This document shows positions 8,391 to 20,024 of a stretch of DNA of 64,000 nucleotides, in pieces. Made by a program: the position numbers and the translations under genes. This stretch comes from Acetobacter syzygii (GTDB lineage: Bacteria; Pseudomonadota; Alphaproteobacteria; Acetobacterales; Acetobacteraceae). The DNA is taken from contig NZ_BAMZ01000016.1 of the NCBI RefSeq assembly GCF_000964225.1, positions 1 through 64,000 of the forward strand. Direction: 5' to 3'. The notes below the pieces were generated by a model, which was not told the DNA's origin, did no database searches, and saw only the letters and a list, made by a program, of their open reading frames with translations. Within the stretch, counting starts at the first letter, position 1, and each line of letters opens with the position of its first letter.

Positions 8391-9374
8391 TTAATAGACC
8401 ATATTCACTGCGAACTGCGGTGATACCTTTACGCCTGTATTATGGCCTGCATAATAAATTGCAGAACCAACAATAATACCCATACGAGATGTCCAGCTAT
8501 ACTCAACTGCTGGCGCAATCTGCCAATCTCCGCTGCTGGATGCAATGCGATTTATGCGCTTACCATGTGCATCAGAACCCCACACATGCGAACCATTTGC
8601 CCAATCCCTCGCAAGATCCATAGCCAGAACCCAAGACTGGTTTATTCCATACTCCAAAGAAAAACCGCTCTGCCCACTCATGCCTGGGCGACCCCGACCA
8701 TGGAAGCCTGCAGCCGTTCCATAGCTGCTCATATCTTCTAATTGTGCAGATGTTAATGCCCGGCGGAACCATCCCCAAGTGCGCAAACGCAAGGCATGGT
8801 GGCCATTTACAACATATGTCGATTGCTCGGTAATAGCGACACGAAAAACATATGACCCGGTGCCATTACTATTTTGCTTGCTTTGTAATTTTTTATAATC
8901 TCCTGTTGGAAAATAGACACCAGCAAACAGATTGAACGCCGGAATATATTTTGCAGGATTAGGGTCAACAAAGCGCCAGACCATATCAACCGGAAAATCA
9001 CCAAATTTTGGTCCAGACGAATGGCCGTGACCCTGCTCCCATCCATAATTTACAACTGTATGCGCCTGAATACTGATATGGTCTGTAATACCATATTTCC
9101 ACATTGTTGAATTACTAAACGTTTGCTGGCGTGGGTGCTGTGGATGGCTCACACCATTGCTACCAAAGTAACCAATAGGTTGTGTGTAGCTATAATAAGG
9201 TTCAATACCCAAAAGACCGGCATGAGCTTCTGCCCCAGAAGGGGAAACCAGAGAACCAGTATACCATTGTCCATCCGCTGCGTGCACAAATTTGGGCGTT
9301 ATAGAAAATAAAACTCCCGATATAATTAGAAAACTATGATTTATAGTCTTTTTTTTTGATTTTATATTGATCAT
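8391..9374 (-). CDS. outer-membrane beta-barrel protein, possibly a solute channel
   Basis: The 327-residue protein starts with a basic stretch and a hydrophobic signal sequence (SFLIISGVLFSITPKFVHA) with a likely cut before ADGQW. The mature part alternates polar and hydrophobic residues, is rich in Gly, Tyr and Trp, and ends in the aromatic residue of NMVY, as outer-membrane barrels do. The overall pattern recalls the phenol-degradation MetA-type channel family, but I cannot confirm this by eye. It is transcribed divergently from aspT across a 250-base AT-rich gap, so it may help bring amino acids or other small acids into the periplasm. Function is not known. Confidence 0.6.
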   Translation of the reverse strand: MINIKSKKKTINHSFLIISGVLFSITPKFVHAADGQWYTGSLVSPSGAEAHAGLLGIEPYYSYTQPIGYFGSNGVSHPQHPRQQTFSNSTMWKYGITDHISIQAHTVVNYGWEQGHGHSSGPKFGDFPVDMVWRFVDPNPAKYIPAFNLFAGVYFPTGDYKKLQSKQNSNGTGSYVFRVAITEQSTYVVNGHHALRLRTWGWFRRALTSAQLEDMSSYGTAAGFHGRGRPGMSGQSGFSLEYGINQSWVLAMDLARDWANGSHVWGSDAHGKRINRIASSSGDWQIAPAVEYSWTSRMGIIVGSAIYYAGHNTGVKVSPQFAVNMVY

Positions 9375-9624
9375 AATTTTCTTTCATTAAACCCTAAAAA
9401 TACACTCCCGTTAAGAGGAGAGGCTTATAACATTGGGATCCAAAAATTTCTATACACATCCAAATAAATATCATTGGATTATTTTATAATGAATTCGTAA
9501 CAATACGAATTTGAAACTAATTGTTGTTTTTTATTTTAGCGCAATAAACGATTCACTTGACATAGCTGGTCATTATAACAAAACAGTAGGTTTTGAAAAT
9601 CAGAAGAAGTGAAGTTCCTGCTGT

Positions 9625-11307
9625 ATGGAAACAACGATTTTTGTTAAAACATTGCTCAATTCGTGCCCCGAAATCGCATTGTTTCTGGCTATTGCCATAG
9701 GTTATGGCATTGGAAAAATCCGTTTTGGTTCCTTCCAGCTTGGAGGGGTTGCCGGGTCATTGCTTGCCGCGGTTGCTATTAGCCAGATTGGTATTCACAT
9801 TGATTCTGGCGTTAAAGCAGTTCTCTTCGCCCTCTTCATTTATGCCGTAGGCTTTCAGAGTGGTCCGCAGTTTTTTCGCTCTCTTGGACGGCAATCTATC
9901 CGGGAAGTGCTTATGGCTGTTGTTCTGGCCATAAGTGGCTTGCTAACAGTTGTTGCTGTAGCGCGCATTTTTTCTTTGGATAAGGGATTGGCAGCCGGTA
10001 TTGCTGCTGGCGGTCTAACGCAGTCTGCGATTATTGGCACCGCCAGCTCTGCTCTGGAAAAGCTTGGCCTTCCTCTTGCGCAGGTACAGCAACTGCAAGG
10101 GAATGTTGCTGTCGGCTATGCCGTTACCTATATTTTTGGTTCGCTTGGCCCCATTATTCTCTGCGTCAACATTCTTCCGTGGCTAACCAAACGCAGTATT
10201 CGCGAGGATGCCCTAAAAGCTGAAGCGTCTCAGATGGGCGGCGTTCATATTTATGCTGAAGGCGAACAATCGGCTCTGCCTGAGTTTGTCGGACGCGTTT
10301 TTACGGTCTCTCATTCTGGCCAAAGTATTAATCAGATTGAGAATACTTCTGTCACCATAGAGCAGATCCGCCGTAATGGCAGCCCACTTAGTTTTACGCA
10401 GGAAACACAGCTTGCACAGGGCGACTTGGTGCTCCTTGTTGGGCACAGGGCAAACGTTATGGCAGCAGGGCAACTGCTTGGTCCCGAAGCCCATAATGCC
10501 GATGGTATGGACATTGTTATGGTCCAGCGGGATGTTTGCTTAAGTAACAAGACATTCGCAGGCAAAACAGTTGCCGAATGCGTGCAGCAGCTATCTCCCT
10601 CTACACGGCATGGTGTTTACCTGCTTGGCATTAACCGTGATGGCAAACCTTTGCCAATCAACGATTCACTCCAAGCAGTATTGGGGGACATCGTCTCTCT
10701 TTATGGCACCAGCAGCGACGTACAGCGCGTAGCAGCACAACTGGGACCAGTTCTTACAACAAGCGTTAAAACCGATCTGGTTTTTCATGGTTGCGGGCTG
10801 GTTCTGGGTTTGTTGATCGGTATGATCGTCATTCGTATGGGGGCGGTGCCTCTTACGTTAGGCAGTGGTGGAGGGGCTCTTTTATCTGGTCTTTTGTTTG
10901 GCTGGTACCAGAGCAAACATCGCACATCGGGCAATTTGCCTACGCCAGCCTCATCCCTTCTTGTTGATCTGGGATTATCTGGCTTTGTCGCTGTAACAGG
11001 GTTGCAAACCGGTCAACAGGCTGTCGCAACCATTATGGAGCATGGGGTTACCCTGTTCATGCTTGGTGTTGTTGTTACCCTGCTTCCCCTCATTGTGACC
11101 ATGCTGTTTGGTCGGTACGTACTCCGTTACGACAATACCGCCATCTTTGCTGGTGCTCTGGCGGGTTCGCGCAGTGCCAATCCTGCCTTTGGGGAAGTGC
11201 TGAACAAGGCAGGCAACTCAGTTCCAACAACTCCATTTGCCATTACTTATGCCGTGGCAAATGTGCTGCTGACCCTGCTTGGGCCGCTGGTTGTTGCTTT
11301 TTCCTGA
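9625..11307 (+). CDS. aspT: aspartate:alanine antiporter
   Basis: The 560-residue membrane protein has the two-half architecture of the AspT/YidE/YbjL transporters: hydrophobic helices at the N-terminus (PEIALFLAIAIGYGIGKIRFG), a hydrophilic middle of about residues 200-370 resembling paired TrkA-C domains, and a second set of helices to the C-terminus, with AGSRSANPAFGEVLNKAGNS near the end. AspT exchanges external aspartate for internal alanine. Coupled to aspartate decarboxylation this generates a proton gradient and raises internal pH. The aspD gene follows after 35 bases and makes the assignment firm. An AGAAGTGAAG ribosome-binding region precedes the start. Confidence 0.88.
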   Translation: METTIFVKTLLNSCPEIALFLAIAIGYGIGKIRFGSFQLGGVAGSLLAAVAISQIGIHIDSGVKAVLFALFIYAVGFQSGPQFFRSLGRQSIREVLMAVVLAISGLLTVVAVARIFSLDKGLAAGIAAGGLTQSAIIGTASSALEKLGLPLAQVQQLQGNVAVGYAVTYIFGSLGPIILCVNILPWLTKRSIREDALKAEASQMGGVHIYAEGEQSALPEFVGRVFTVSHSGQSINQIENTSVTIEQIRRNGSPLSFTQETQLAQGDLVLLVGHRANVMAAGQLLGPEAHNADGMDIVMVQRDVCLSNKTFAGKTVAECVQQLSPSTRHGVYLLGINRDGKPLPINDSLQAVLGDIVSLYGTSSDVQRVAAQLGPVLTTSVKTDLVFHGCGLVLGLLIGMIVIRMGAVPLTLGSGGGALLSGLLFGWYQSKHRTSGNLPTPASSLLVDLGLSGFVAVTGLQTGQQAVATIMEHGVTLFMLGVVVTLLPLIVTMLFGRYVLRYDNTAIFAGALAGSRSANPAFGEVLNKAGNSVPTTPFAITYAVANVLLTLLGPLVVAFS

Positions 11308-11312
11308 CTTAA

Positions 11313-12935
<1,623 letters not shown>

Positions 12936-12944
12936 CGTTACAGG

Positions 12945-12979
12945 TAAAGACGGGAGATTTGAGCTATCTCCCGTCTTTA
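12945..12979. terminator. Rho-independent terminator after aspD
   Basis: A perfect 14-bp stem, TAAAGACGGGAGAT pairing with ATCTCCCGTCTTTA, encloses a seven-base loop ten bases after the aspD stop. It closes the aspT-aspD unit and separates it from the asparaginase gene. Confidence 0.85.
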
Positions 12980-13051
12980 TAAAAATATGCGTTTCTTCAC
13001 TGATATATGGAAAAATTTTTATTCTACCATTTATACCAAACGGATGAAATT

Positions 13052-14200
13052 ATGCGTATAAATCTATGTTTTAAACCATTTTTACAGATCAGCATAATGA
13101 TCATTGTGATTTCTTTTCCATTTTATACTTTATCTGCAACACAAAACCCGTCAACCGATCCCATTACACATCTACCACGCATACTCGTACTTGCGACTGG
13201 TGGCACCATATCTGGCACAAAAAGTGCTCGTTCAGCTATTGGATACAATGCGGGAGGCGTAACAGGGCAAGAGCTAGCCGAGAGTGTGCCGGGACTGAAC
13301 AAACTTGCCAAGTTTGATATAGAGCAGATCACCAACATCGGCTCGCAAGATATGAATGATGATGTGTGGATCCGCTTAGCAAAACGTATTCAATTCGCGT
13401 TTGATCAGCATCAGGCTGAGGGAGTGGTTATTACCCATGGCACGGACACAATGGAGGAAACCGCGTTTTTTCTGCAAAATGTCTTGCATACTCATAACCC
13501 GGTTGTCCTTACAGGCTCCATGCGCCCCAGCACTGCCATCAGCGCAGATGGACCAGCTAATTTGTATGAAGCGATAAAGGTTGCCGCCAGCCCCAATGCA
13601 AAAGACCGTGGGGTCATGATTGTGATGAACGACACAATCCATGGTGCTCGCTGGGCCAGCAAAACCAACACGACAGAAGTGCAGACTTTCCAGTCTGTTA
13701 ATGCCTCTCCCGAAGGATATGTAGACCCAGCCTCCATCCGGTTTATAGCACCACCTTCCATATCCCGCCTCAATGAGCTGCAGATACCTGATCATGGTCC
13801 TTTTCCGCGTGTGGAAATTATTTATGGTCACAGCAACATGGATGCCGTGCAGATTGACGATGCCATACATCACGGGGCGCAAGGCATAATTTTAGCCGGT
13901 GTTGGAGATGGCAACACATCCCATACTGCTCTGGAGGGACTTGATCGCGCCGTCAAACAAGGCATCCTTGTTGTTCGCTCAACCCGCACAGGCTCAGGCT
14001 TTGTGAACCGAAATGTTGAGGTCTCAGACGATCTTCATGGTTTTATTGTTTCGTATGACCTCAACCCGCAAAAAGCCCGCATCCTGCTCCAGTTACTCAT
14101 CGCTAACCACAAAACAACCCTGACAGATGTGCAGCAGGCATTTGAAGGCATGCCTGCTGTAGTCGCACACCCAAAACTTGAATCTGATCAGCCTAAGTAA
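13052..14200 (+). CDS. type II (periplasmic) L-asparaginase
   Basis: The protein hydrolyses asparagine to aspartate and ammonia. The two catalytic threonine motifs are clear: ATGGTISG with Thr52, and THGTDTMEET with Thr131-Asp132. From MRINLCFKPF the N-terminus reads as a signal peptide ending near LSATQNPS, which fits the exported type II enzymes; 382 residues is slightly long for the family. The frame is open from an ATG at 13007 as well, but that would put 15 polar residues before the signal peptide. Placed after aspT-aspD, it could supply aspartate in the periplasm for the antiporter. It has its own terminators on both sides and may be transcribed separately. Confidence 0.88.
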   Translation: MRINLCFKPFLQISIMIIVISFPFYTLSATQNPSTDPITHLPRILVLATGGTISGTKSARSAIGYNAGGVTGQELAESVPGLNKLAKFDIEQITNIGSQDMNDDVWIRLAKRIQFAFDQHQAEGVVITHGTDTMEETAFFLQNVLHTHNPVVLTGSMRPSTAISADGPANLYEAIKVAASPNAKDRGVMIVMNDTIHGARWASKTNTTEVQTFQSVNASPEGYVDPASIRFIAPPSISRLNELQIPDHGPFPRVEIIYGHSNMDAVQIDDAIHHGAQGIILAGVGDGNTSHTALEGLDRAVKQGILVVRSTRTGSGFVNRNVEVSDDLHGFIVSYDLNPQKARILLQLLIANHKTTLTDVQQAFEGMPAVVAHPKLESDQPK

Positions 14201-14214
14201 TCAGATAACATACC

Positions 14215-14258
14215 AACCGCAGTTATCTATATATTAAAAAATATAGATAACTGCGGTT
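14215..14258. terminator. Rho-independent terminator after the asparaginase gene
   Basis: Arms 14215-14232 and 14241-14258 form a perfect 18-bp stem (AACCGCAGTTATCTATAT on the left) with an eight-base loop, followed by CTCTTTTT. It starts 14 bases after the stop codon. Confidence 0.88.
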
Positions 14259-14363
14259 ACTCTTTTTAATTCCATCACTCTTTGTATTTACACGTGCATT
14301 TCTGCAACAGTTTATTCAATTCCTACAAAAATCATAAAAAAAATTGTTAAGATTTAAGGTCGT

Positions 14364-14377
14364 GTGATCCTGATCAA
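14364..14377. promoter_or_regulatory. possible FNR-type box upstream of the formate dehydrogenase operon
   Basis: GTGATCCTGATCAA matches the FNR/ANR consensus TTGAT-N4-ATCAA with one mismatch. It lies 68 bases before the chosen fdhA start. Acetic acid bacteria carry FNR-type regulators, so control by oxygen is plausible. No such regulator gene is in the window, and a single short match can arise by chance. Confidence 0.4.
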
Positions 14378-14445
14378 TGATCAAAATAACGGAGCATATA
14401 TACACATCCCGTATTACTGTTTCTTACAAAACCGGGATGGTTGAG

Positions 14446-17400
14446 ATGGCTCTGGGCCGCAGGGAATTTTTAAAGAATGCCGGAACTTGCGTAGGAGGGG
14501 CCAGCGCTATTGCCCTTGGTTTTGCGCCGCCGCAGGCTTTTGCGCAGGAAACACGACAATACAAGCTGCTCAGAGCCAAAGAAACGCGCAACAATTGCAC
14601 CTACTGTTCCGTAGGGTGCGGTTTGCTTATGTATTCTCTGGGTGATGGTGCAAAAAATGCCAAACCCAGCATTTTCCATATTGAAGGTGATCCAGACCAT
14701 CCGGTCAGCCGCGGTTCTCTTTGCCCAAAAGGGGCCGGTCTGGTTGACTTTATTCACAGTGAAGGGCGTCTGCATTATCCCTCCTACCGCGCTCCGGGAA
14801 GCAAGGAATGGCAGCGAATTAGCTGGGAGGAAGCAACTGATCGCATAGCGCGTCTGTTAAAAGATGATCGTGACAAGAACTTCATAGAAAAAAACGAAAA
14901 AGGTGAGACCGTTAACCGCTGGCTTACCACAGGAATGCTTGCATCTTCCGCCGCCAGTAACGAGACGGGGCTGCTAGATTTTAAATTTGCACGCTCTATG
15001 GGCATTCTTGCACTGGATTGTCAGGCTCGCCTCTGCCATGGACCAACGGTTTCTGCTCTGGCACCGACCCTTGGCCGGGGAGCCATGACCAATAACTGGG
15101 TTGATATTAAAAATGCCAATGTCGTGCTGATAATGGGGGGAAATCCCGCAGAAGCACACCCGGTTGGCTTTAAATGGGTTATGGAAGCCAAAATCCGTAA
15201 CGGTGCCAAAGTTATGGTGGTGGACCCACGATTTAACCGTAGTGCCGCAGTGGCCGATTTTTATGCGCCTATTCGGGCGGGATCAGATGGCGCTTTTTTG
15301 CTTGGCGTTATCAACTACCTGCTGACACACGATCAGATCCAGCATGAATACGTGAAGTCCTACACCAATGCACCCTTCGTCGTGCGAGAAGACTTTAGTT
15401 TTCATGATGGGTTATTCAGCGGATATGACCCTGACAAGCGGAGTTACGATAAAACATCCTGGGCGTATGAACGCGATGCGCAGGGTTATGCAGTCGTTGA
15501 CCCCACACTCCAGAACCCGCGCTGCGTGATCAATCTTTTACGCCAACACGCTGCTCGCTATACGCCAGAAGTCGTTGCCCAGATCACAGGCACCCCCGAA
15601 AAAGACTTTCTACATGTATGCGAGACATTGGCAGCAACCAGCGTGCCTCACCTTACATCGACAATTCTGTTCGCACTAGGCTGGACCCACCACACCAATG
15701 GTACGCAGATCATCCGTACTGCGGCCATGATCCAGCTATTGCTGGGGAATGTTGGTATGGCAGGCGGGGGGTTAAACGCCCTGCGCGGGCACTCAAACAT
15801 TCAGGGTTACACAGACCTTGGCTTGCTATCACTCCGTTTGCCGGGGTACATGAACCTTCCCAAAGACAGCCAGCAAACGCTGGATAGCTATATGCAGGCT
15901 GTTGTCCCTCCAGCCGATGAACCCGAGCAGGTTAATTACTGGCACAACACTCCCAAGTTTTTTGTCAGCTTGATGAAAACTCTCTGGGGGGAACATGCGA
16001 CCCCCGCCAATAGCTGGGGTTATGACTGGTTGCCAAAATGGGATCGCAGCTACGATATGCTCGCCTATTTTGAGATGATGTATCAAGGCAAGGTCAACGG
16101 TTACATTGCGCAGGGCTTTAACCCGTTGGCTGCCATGCCAGACAAAAACCGTATGCGGGATGCGTTGTCCAAACTGCGGTTTTTGATCACCATGGATCCG
16201 CTGGATACGGAAACGTCCAATTTCTGGCAAAATGAAGGAACGTATAACGACGTTAAGCCGGAAGACATCCAGACAGAGGTCTTCCGTTTGCCAGCTTCCT
16301 GCTTTGCAGAAGAAAACGGCTCCATTGTCAATTCAGCCCGGTGGCTGCAATGGCATTTTGAGGGGGCTAGTCCGCCAGGTGAAGCGTGGAACGATGGGCA
16401 CATTATTGGCACAATATTTACCAAACTCCGCGCTCTTTACGCAAAAGAAGGAGGTATTTGCCCAGATCCGGTGCTGAACATGCAGTGGAATTACAAAGAA
16501 CCAGAAGATCCAACGCCTGAAGAAGTGGCCAAAGAAGCCAATGGCTACGCTTTGGCGGATATAACTGACGACAAAGGAAATATTGTGGTTCGCCGCGGGG
16601 AACTTCTGCCCGATTTTTCGGTCATGAAGGATGATGGCAGCACTGCCAGTTATTGCTGGATTTTTGCAGGGTCATGGACCGAAGCAGGGAACCAGATGGC
16701 CCGACGTGATAATACGGATACCGGGCTTGGCGCCACACCCGGATGGGCATGGGCGTGGCCTGCAAACCGCCGCATTCTGTATAACCGGGCATCGCTCGAC
16801 GTGCAGGGGCGTCCATGGGATCCTAAGAGGCAAATTATCGCATGGGATGGACACCACTGGAGTGGTGCTGATGTACCGGATTACCCTGTAACATCCCCAC
16901 CCAATAGTGGGATTGGGCCTTTTATTATGCATAGCGAAGGGGTGGGTCTGTTATTCGCAGGCGGCGATAAGCTGGTTGATGGGCCTTTCCCTGAACATTA
17001 TGAACCCACCGAAACGCCCGTAGTAGCGTCTGCTTTGGGCAAAACTACGCTCAGGAACCCCGCTGCACGCTTTTTTGCGGATGAAAAACCTCGCATGGGT
17101 GGTCCTGAACAATATCCTTATGTTGCGACCACTTATTCGATTACAGAACTTTTCCGGCACTGGACCAAGCACTCCAGATTAAACGCCATTATGCAGCCAG
17201 AACAGTTTGTGGAAATTGGAGATAAACTGGCCGACAAACTAGGCATCCACGCCGGGGATATGGTGCGCGTATCCTCCCATCGCGGGTATATCGAGGCCAA
17301 AGCCGTTGTGACCAAAAGGCTCAAACGCCTGAATGTTATGGGTAAGGATCTCGATCAGGTGGGCGTACCTTGCCACTGGGGCTTTAAAGGAGCAACGCGC

Positions 17401-17499
17401 AAAGGCTACCTGGCGAACACGCTGACACCCGCCATTGGGGATGCCAACTCCCAAACGCCAGAATTTAAAGCTTTTCTTGTTAATGTAGAAAAAGTCTGA
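14446..17499 (+). CDS. formate dehydrogenase, catalytic molybdopterin subunit (Cys form)
   Basis: This 1017-residue protein is the FdnG/FdoG-type alpha subunit that oxidises formate in the periplasm at a molybdenum bis-MGD centre. A Tat signal (GRREFLKNAG, then a hydrophobic stretch to PPQAFAQE) opens it. Cys51, Cys54, Cys58 and Cys93 bind the [4Fe-4S] cluster. Cys197 in DCQARLCHGPTV sits where E. coli FdnG has selenocysteine 196, so no selenium machinery is needed. I start at 14446 because GGGA lies eight bases before it and the Tat motif follows at once; ATGs at 14377 and 14437 are in frame. The fdhB gene follows after nine bases, and fdhC, fdhE, moeA, mobA and fdhD lie further downstream. 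Confidence 0.94.
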   Translation: MALGRREFLKNAGTCVGGASAIALGFAPPQAFAQETRQYKLLRAKETRNNCTYCSVGCGLLMYSLGDGAKNAKPSIFHIEGDPDHPVSRGSLCPKGAGLVDFIHSEGRLHYPSYRAPGSKEWQRISWEEATDRIARLLKDDRDKNFIEKNEKGETVNRWLTTGMLASSAASNETGLLDFKFARSMGILALDCQARLCHGPTVSALAPTLGRGAMTNNWVDIKNANVVLIMGGNPAEAHPVGFKWVMEAKIRNGAKVMVVDPRFNRSAAVADFYAPIRAGSDGAFLLGVINYLLTHDQIQHEYVKSYTNAPFVVREDFSFHDGLFSGYDPDKRSYDKTSWAYERDAQGYAVVDPTLQNPRCVINLLRQHAARYTPEVVAQITGTPEKDFLHVCETLAATSVPHLTSTILFALGWTHHTNGTQIIRTAAMIQLLLGNVGMAGGGLNALRGHSNIQGYTDLGLLSLRLPGYMNLPKDSQQTLDSYMQAVVPPADEPEQVNYWHNTPKFFVSLMKTLWGEHATPANSWGYDWLPKWDRSYDMLAYFEMMYQGKVNGYIAQGFNPLAAMPDKNRMRDALSKLRFLITMDPLDTETSNFWQNEGTYNDVKPEDIQTEVFRLPASCFAEENGSIVNSARWLQWHFEGASPPGEAWNDGHIIGTIFTKLRALYAKEGGICPDPVLNMQWNYKEPEDPTPEEVAKEANGYALADITDDKGNIVVRRGELLPDFSVMKDDGSTASYCWIFAGSWTEAGNQMARRDNTDTGLGATPGWAWAWPANRRILYNRASLDVQGRPWDPKRQIIAWDGHHWSGADVPDYPVTSPPNSGIGPFIMHSEGVGLLFAGGDKLVDGPFPEHYEPTETPVVASALGKTTLRNPAARFFADEKPRMGGPEQYPYVATTYSITELFRHWTKHSRLNAIMQPEQFVEIGDKLADKLGIHAGDMVRVSSHRGYIEAKAVVTKRLKRLNVMGKDLDQVGVPCHWGFKGATRKGYLANTLTPAIGDANSQTPEFKAFLVNVEKV

Positions 17500-17508
17500 G
17501 GTGAACTG

Positions 17509-18447
17509 ATGGGTATGCAATCACAAGACATTATCCGCCGGTCCGCCACTAATGGACTAACGCCATTACCACAGGCACGTAGTCATGAGCAGGAAGTTGC
17601 TAAACTGATTGACGTGTCCCTCTGCACAGGATGCAAAGGGTGTCAGGTTGCCTGTTCGGAATGGAACGATCTGCGTGATGATGTCGGGCATAATGTCGGG
17701 GTTTACGACAACCCGGCCAATCTTTCCCCTGAAACATGGACAGTCATCCGCTTTGATGAATATGAGGACGAAACCGGTAAGCTGGAATGGCTTTTGCGCA
17801 AGGAAGGTTGCATGCACTGCGCCGAACCCGGATGCCTGAAGGCATGCCCCAGCCCCGGTGCGATCTTGCAGTTTGCCAACGGTATTGTGGACTTTCAGTC
17901 CGAACAATGTATTGGCTGTGGCTATTGCATTGCGGGATGCCCGTTCGACGTTCCGCGTATCAGCAGCAAAGACAACCGTGCCTACAAATGCACACTCTGC
18001 GCAGATAGGGTGGCTGTTGGTCAGGAACCTGCCTGCGTAAAAACCTGCCCGACTGGTGCTATTTCCTTTGGTTCAAAAGCCGAAATGAAAGATCTTGCAT
18101 CGTCCCGCATTGAGGAACTCAAGGGCAGGGGGCATGACGGTGCCGGACTTTACGACCCTCCTGGAGTTGGCGGCACCCACGTTATGTATGTTCTGACACA
18201 CGCAGACCAACCCAGCCTGTACCATCGCTTGCCGGATAACCCACACATCAGCCCTGTTGTGCGGGGTTGGAAAGAGTGGCTTAAACCCGTTGGCGCATTA
18301 GGGTTTATTGCTACTTTGGCCGGCGCTTTTGTCCATTACATGGGAGTTGGCGCCAACACCACGGAAGAAGAACCTCCAGTAGATCTGCCCGCCAAAAAAC
18401 TGGAAAACGCTGATCAGGATTCAGCTCAAAACGGGAGGGATGCATAA
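17509..18447 (+). CDS. formate dehydrogenase iron-sulfur (beta) subunit
   Basis: The 312-residue protein carries electrons from the catalytic subunit to the membrane cytochrome. Four ferredoxin-type cysteine groups are visible: [37 protein letters not shown] and CTLC with CVKTCP. This matches the four [4Fe-4S] clusters of FdnH/FdoH. Near the C-terminus a single hydrophobic helix ([20 protein letters not shown]) anchors the protein. The stop codon overlaps the next start by one base (TAATG), showing tight coupling with the cytochrome b gene. Confidence 0.94.
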   Translation: MGMQSQDIIRRSATNGLTPLPQARSHEQEVAKLIDVSLCTGCKGCQVACSEWNDLRDDVGHNVGVYDNPANLSPETWTVIRFDEYEDETGKLEWLLRKEGCMHCAEPGCLKACPSPGAILQFANGIVDFQSEQCIGCGYCIAGCPFDVPRISSKDNRAYKCTLCADRVAVGQEPACVKTCPTGAISFGSKAEMKDLASSRIEELKGRGHDGAGLYDPPGVGGTHVMYVLTHADQPSLYHRLPDNPHISPVVRGWKEWLKPVGALGFIATLAGAFVHYMGVGANTTEEEPPVDLPAKKLENADQDSAQNGRDA

Positions 18448-19100
18448 TGGATAACAGCAATCTGGTCTTGCGCACCAAACTTATAGACCGCATGTTCCAC
18501 TGGAGCATGGTATCCTGCTTTACACTTGTCGCACTTTCGGGACTTTCGTGGTTTTTTCCCAGCTTGAACTGGCTCGGTTATGTACTGGGGCCACCCCAGC
18601 TTGCCCGTGTTTTGCACCCATTTTTAGGCATCGCCGTTTTTGGGTTACTGATGTGTATGTTTGTGCGTTTTGTGCACCACAATCTGTTTGTGCGCACAGA
18701 CCTGATCTGGTTCAAACATATTATTGATGTTCTACTGAACAAACACGGACAAAAACTCCAGATCGGCAAGTATAATGCAGGACAAAAAATTCTGTTCTGG
18801 GGCATTATGTCTCTTATCAGTTTGCTATTCGTCAGTGGATTAATGATCTGGCGCGCTTATTTTGCTGTTTTTTTCCCCATTACTGTTTTGCGTCTAGCTC
18901 TTCTGGCACACTCCGTTGCTGGTCTTGCCCTGATTCTGCTCGTTATCGGACATATATACATGGGTTTATGGGTCCGTGGTTCCATTGGAGGCATGATCAG
19001 CGGATACGTCTCCCGCACGTGGGCACGCCAACACCATGACCGTTGGTATGAGGAAGAAGTAGCCCCAACTAATCCCCTGCATTCTAAAAGGTCCGGCTAA
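18447..19100 (+). CDS. formate dehydrogenase cytochrome b556 (gamma) subunit
   Basis: The 217-residue membrane protein has four hydrophobic segments and His residues placed for two b-type hemes (for example FHWSMVSCFTL near the start, LAHSVAGLALILLVIGHIYMGLW in the last helix), as in FdnI/FdoI. It receives electrons from the iron-sulfur subunit and reduces quinone. Both ends overlap neighbours by one base (TAATG), so the operon is translated as a coupled unit. Confidence 0.92.
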   Translation: MDNSNLVLRTKLIDRMFHWSMVSCFTLVALSGLSWFFPSLNWLGYVLGPPQLARVLHPFLGIAVFGLLMCMFVRFVHHNLFVRTDLIWFKHIIDVLLNKHGQKLQIGKYNAGQKILFWGIMSLISLLFVSGLMIWRAYFAVFFPITVLRLALLAHSVAGLALILLVIGHIYMGLWVRGSIGGMISGYVSRTWARQHHDRWYEEEVAPTNPLHSKRSG

Positions 19101-20017
19101 TGCACACTTGGTCTGATATTGTCCCACCAGACAAACGGACACCCGGCATTGTTGCGATCGATCCAGTTATTTTTCCCATACTGGATAAGCTTTATGAGCG
19201 TCGCATTAAAAGGCTAAACGCACAGGCTCATGCGTTAGGAGAAAATGGTGAATATTACCGTTTTCTCTCGCAAATAGTGCATTTTCAGCAACAAAACCTT
19301 GCCCTTTCACCGCTTCAACAAGATGAGATTACCGCCATTCACGCGGTAATCTCACGTGAGCAGTCCAATGAGCAGCTAGAAAACCGTCTTTTAGACATAA
19401 CATGCTGGCAAACTGCTTATGCTAGGCTCATAACGCAGCTTGAAGCATTTTTACCCCAAGAAATGCTCCAACGCTTATCTGGCCTGTCAACTAAACCACA
19501 ACATCTTGCGCGGCTCGTGGTCCATCTTTTACGCGCAGAGTATCAACTCGTTAATCCGGGTAGTGCTGTTGTTATTTGGGCAGCACTTTCCGCGTGTTGG
19601 GCGCAAGCTATTACGTCCCTGCAGAAAAATGCTGTTACACACCCGATCGCACAATCTGTTGTCTGCCCATGCTGTGGTGCGCCGCCTGTTGCCAGTCTGG
19701 TGCTGGATGGGGCCCGGGAAGGGCTCCGTTATTTACAATGTAGCCTGTGCGAGACCCGCTGGCATCGGGTCAGAGCCGTTTGCATCGCATGTGAAAAAAC
19801 CAGTCAGATCGACCACTGGACGCTGGATGATACCAAGTCTGCCATACAGATTGAAACCTGCGGCGATTGCAAAAGTTACATTAAAACTTTCCGTCTGGAT
19901 TATGATCCAACTTTGGAAGCAGTCGCGGATGATATAGGGAGTTTTACACTCGATAAAGTGGCGGAAGCAGAAGGCTTCTTGCGTATTGGCATAAACCCTT
20001 TCTCATTCCCGGCGTAA
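19100..20017 (+). CDS. fdhE: formate dehydrogenase accessory protein
   Basis: The 305-residue soluble protein has the FdhE pattern: a helical N-terminal half, then zinc-ribbon-like CxxC pairs (VCPCCGAPPVAS, LQCSLCETRWH, AVCIACEKT, ETCGDCKSYIK). FdhE binds the catalytic subunit of respiratory formate dehydrogenase and is needed for its assembly, probably at the iron-sulfur stage. The start overlaps the fdhC stop by one base and moeA follows after seven bases. Confidence 0.92.
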   Translation: MHTWSDIVPPDKRTPGIVAIDPVIFPILDKLYERRIKRLNAQAHALGENGEYYRFLSQIVHFQQQNLALSPLQQDEITAIHAVISREQSNEQLENRLLDITCWQTAYARLITQLEAFLPQEMLQRLSGLSTKPQHLARLVVHLLRAEYQLVNPGSAVVIWAALSACWAQAITSLQKNAVTHPIAQSVVCPCCGAPPVASLVLDGAREGLRYLQCSLCETRWHRVRAVCIACEKTSQIDHWTLDDTKSAIQIETCGDCKSYIKTFRLDYDPTLEAVADDIGSFTLDKVAEAEGFLRIGINPFSFPA

Positions 20018-20024
20018 TAGAACC

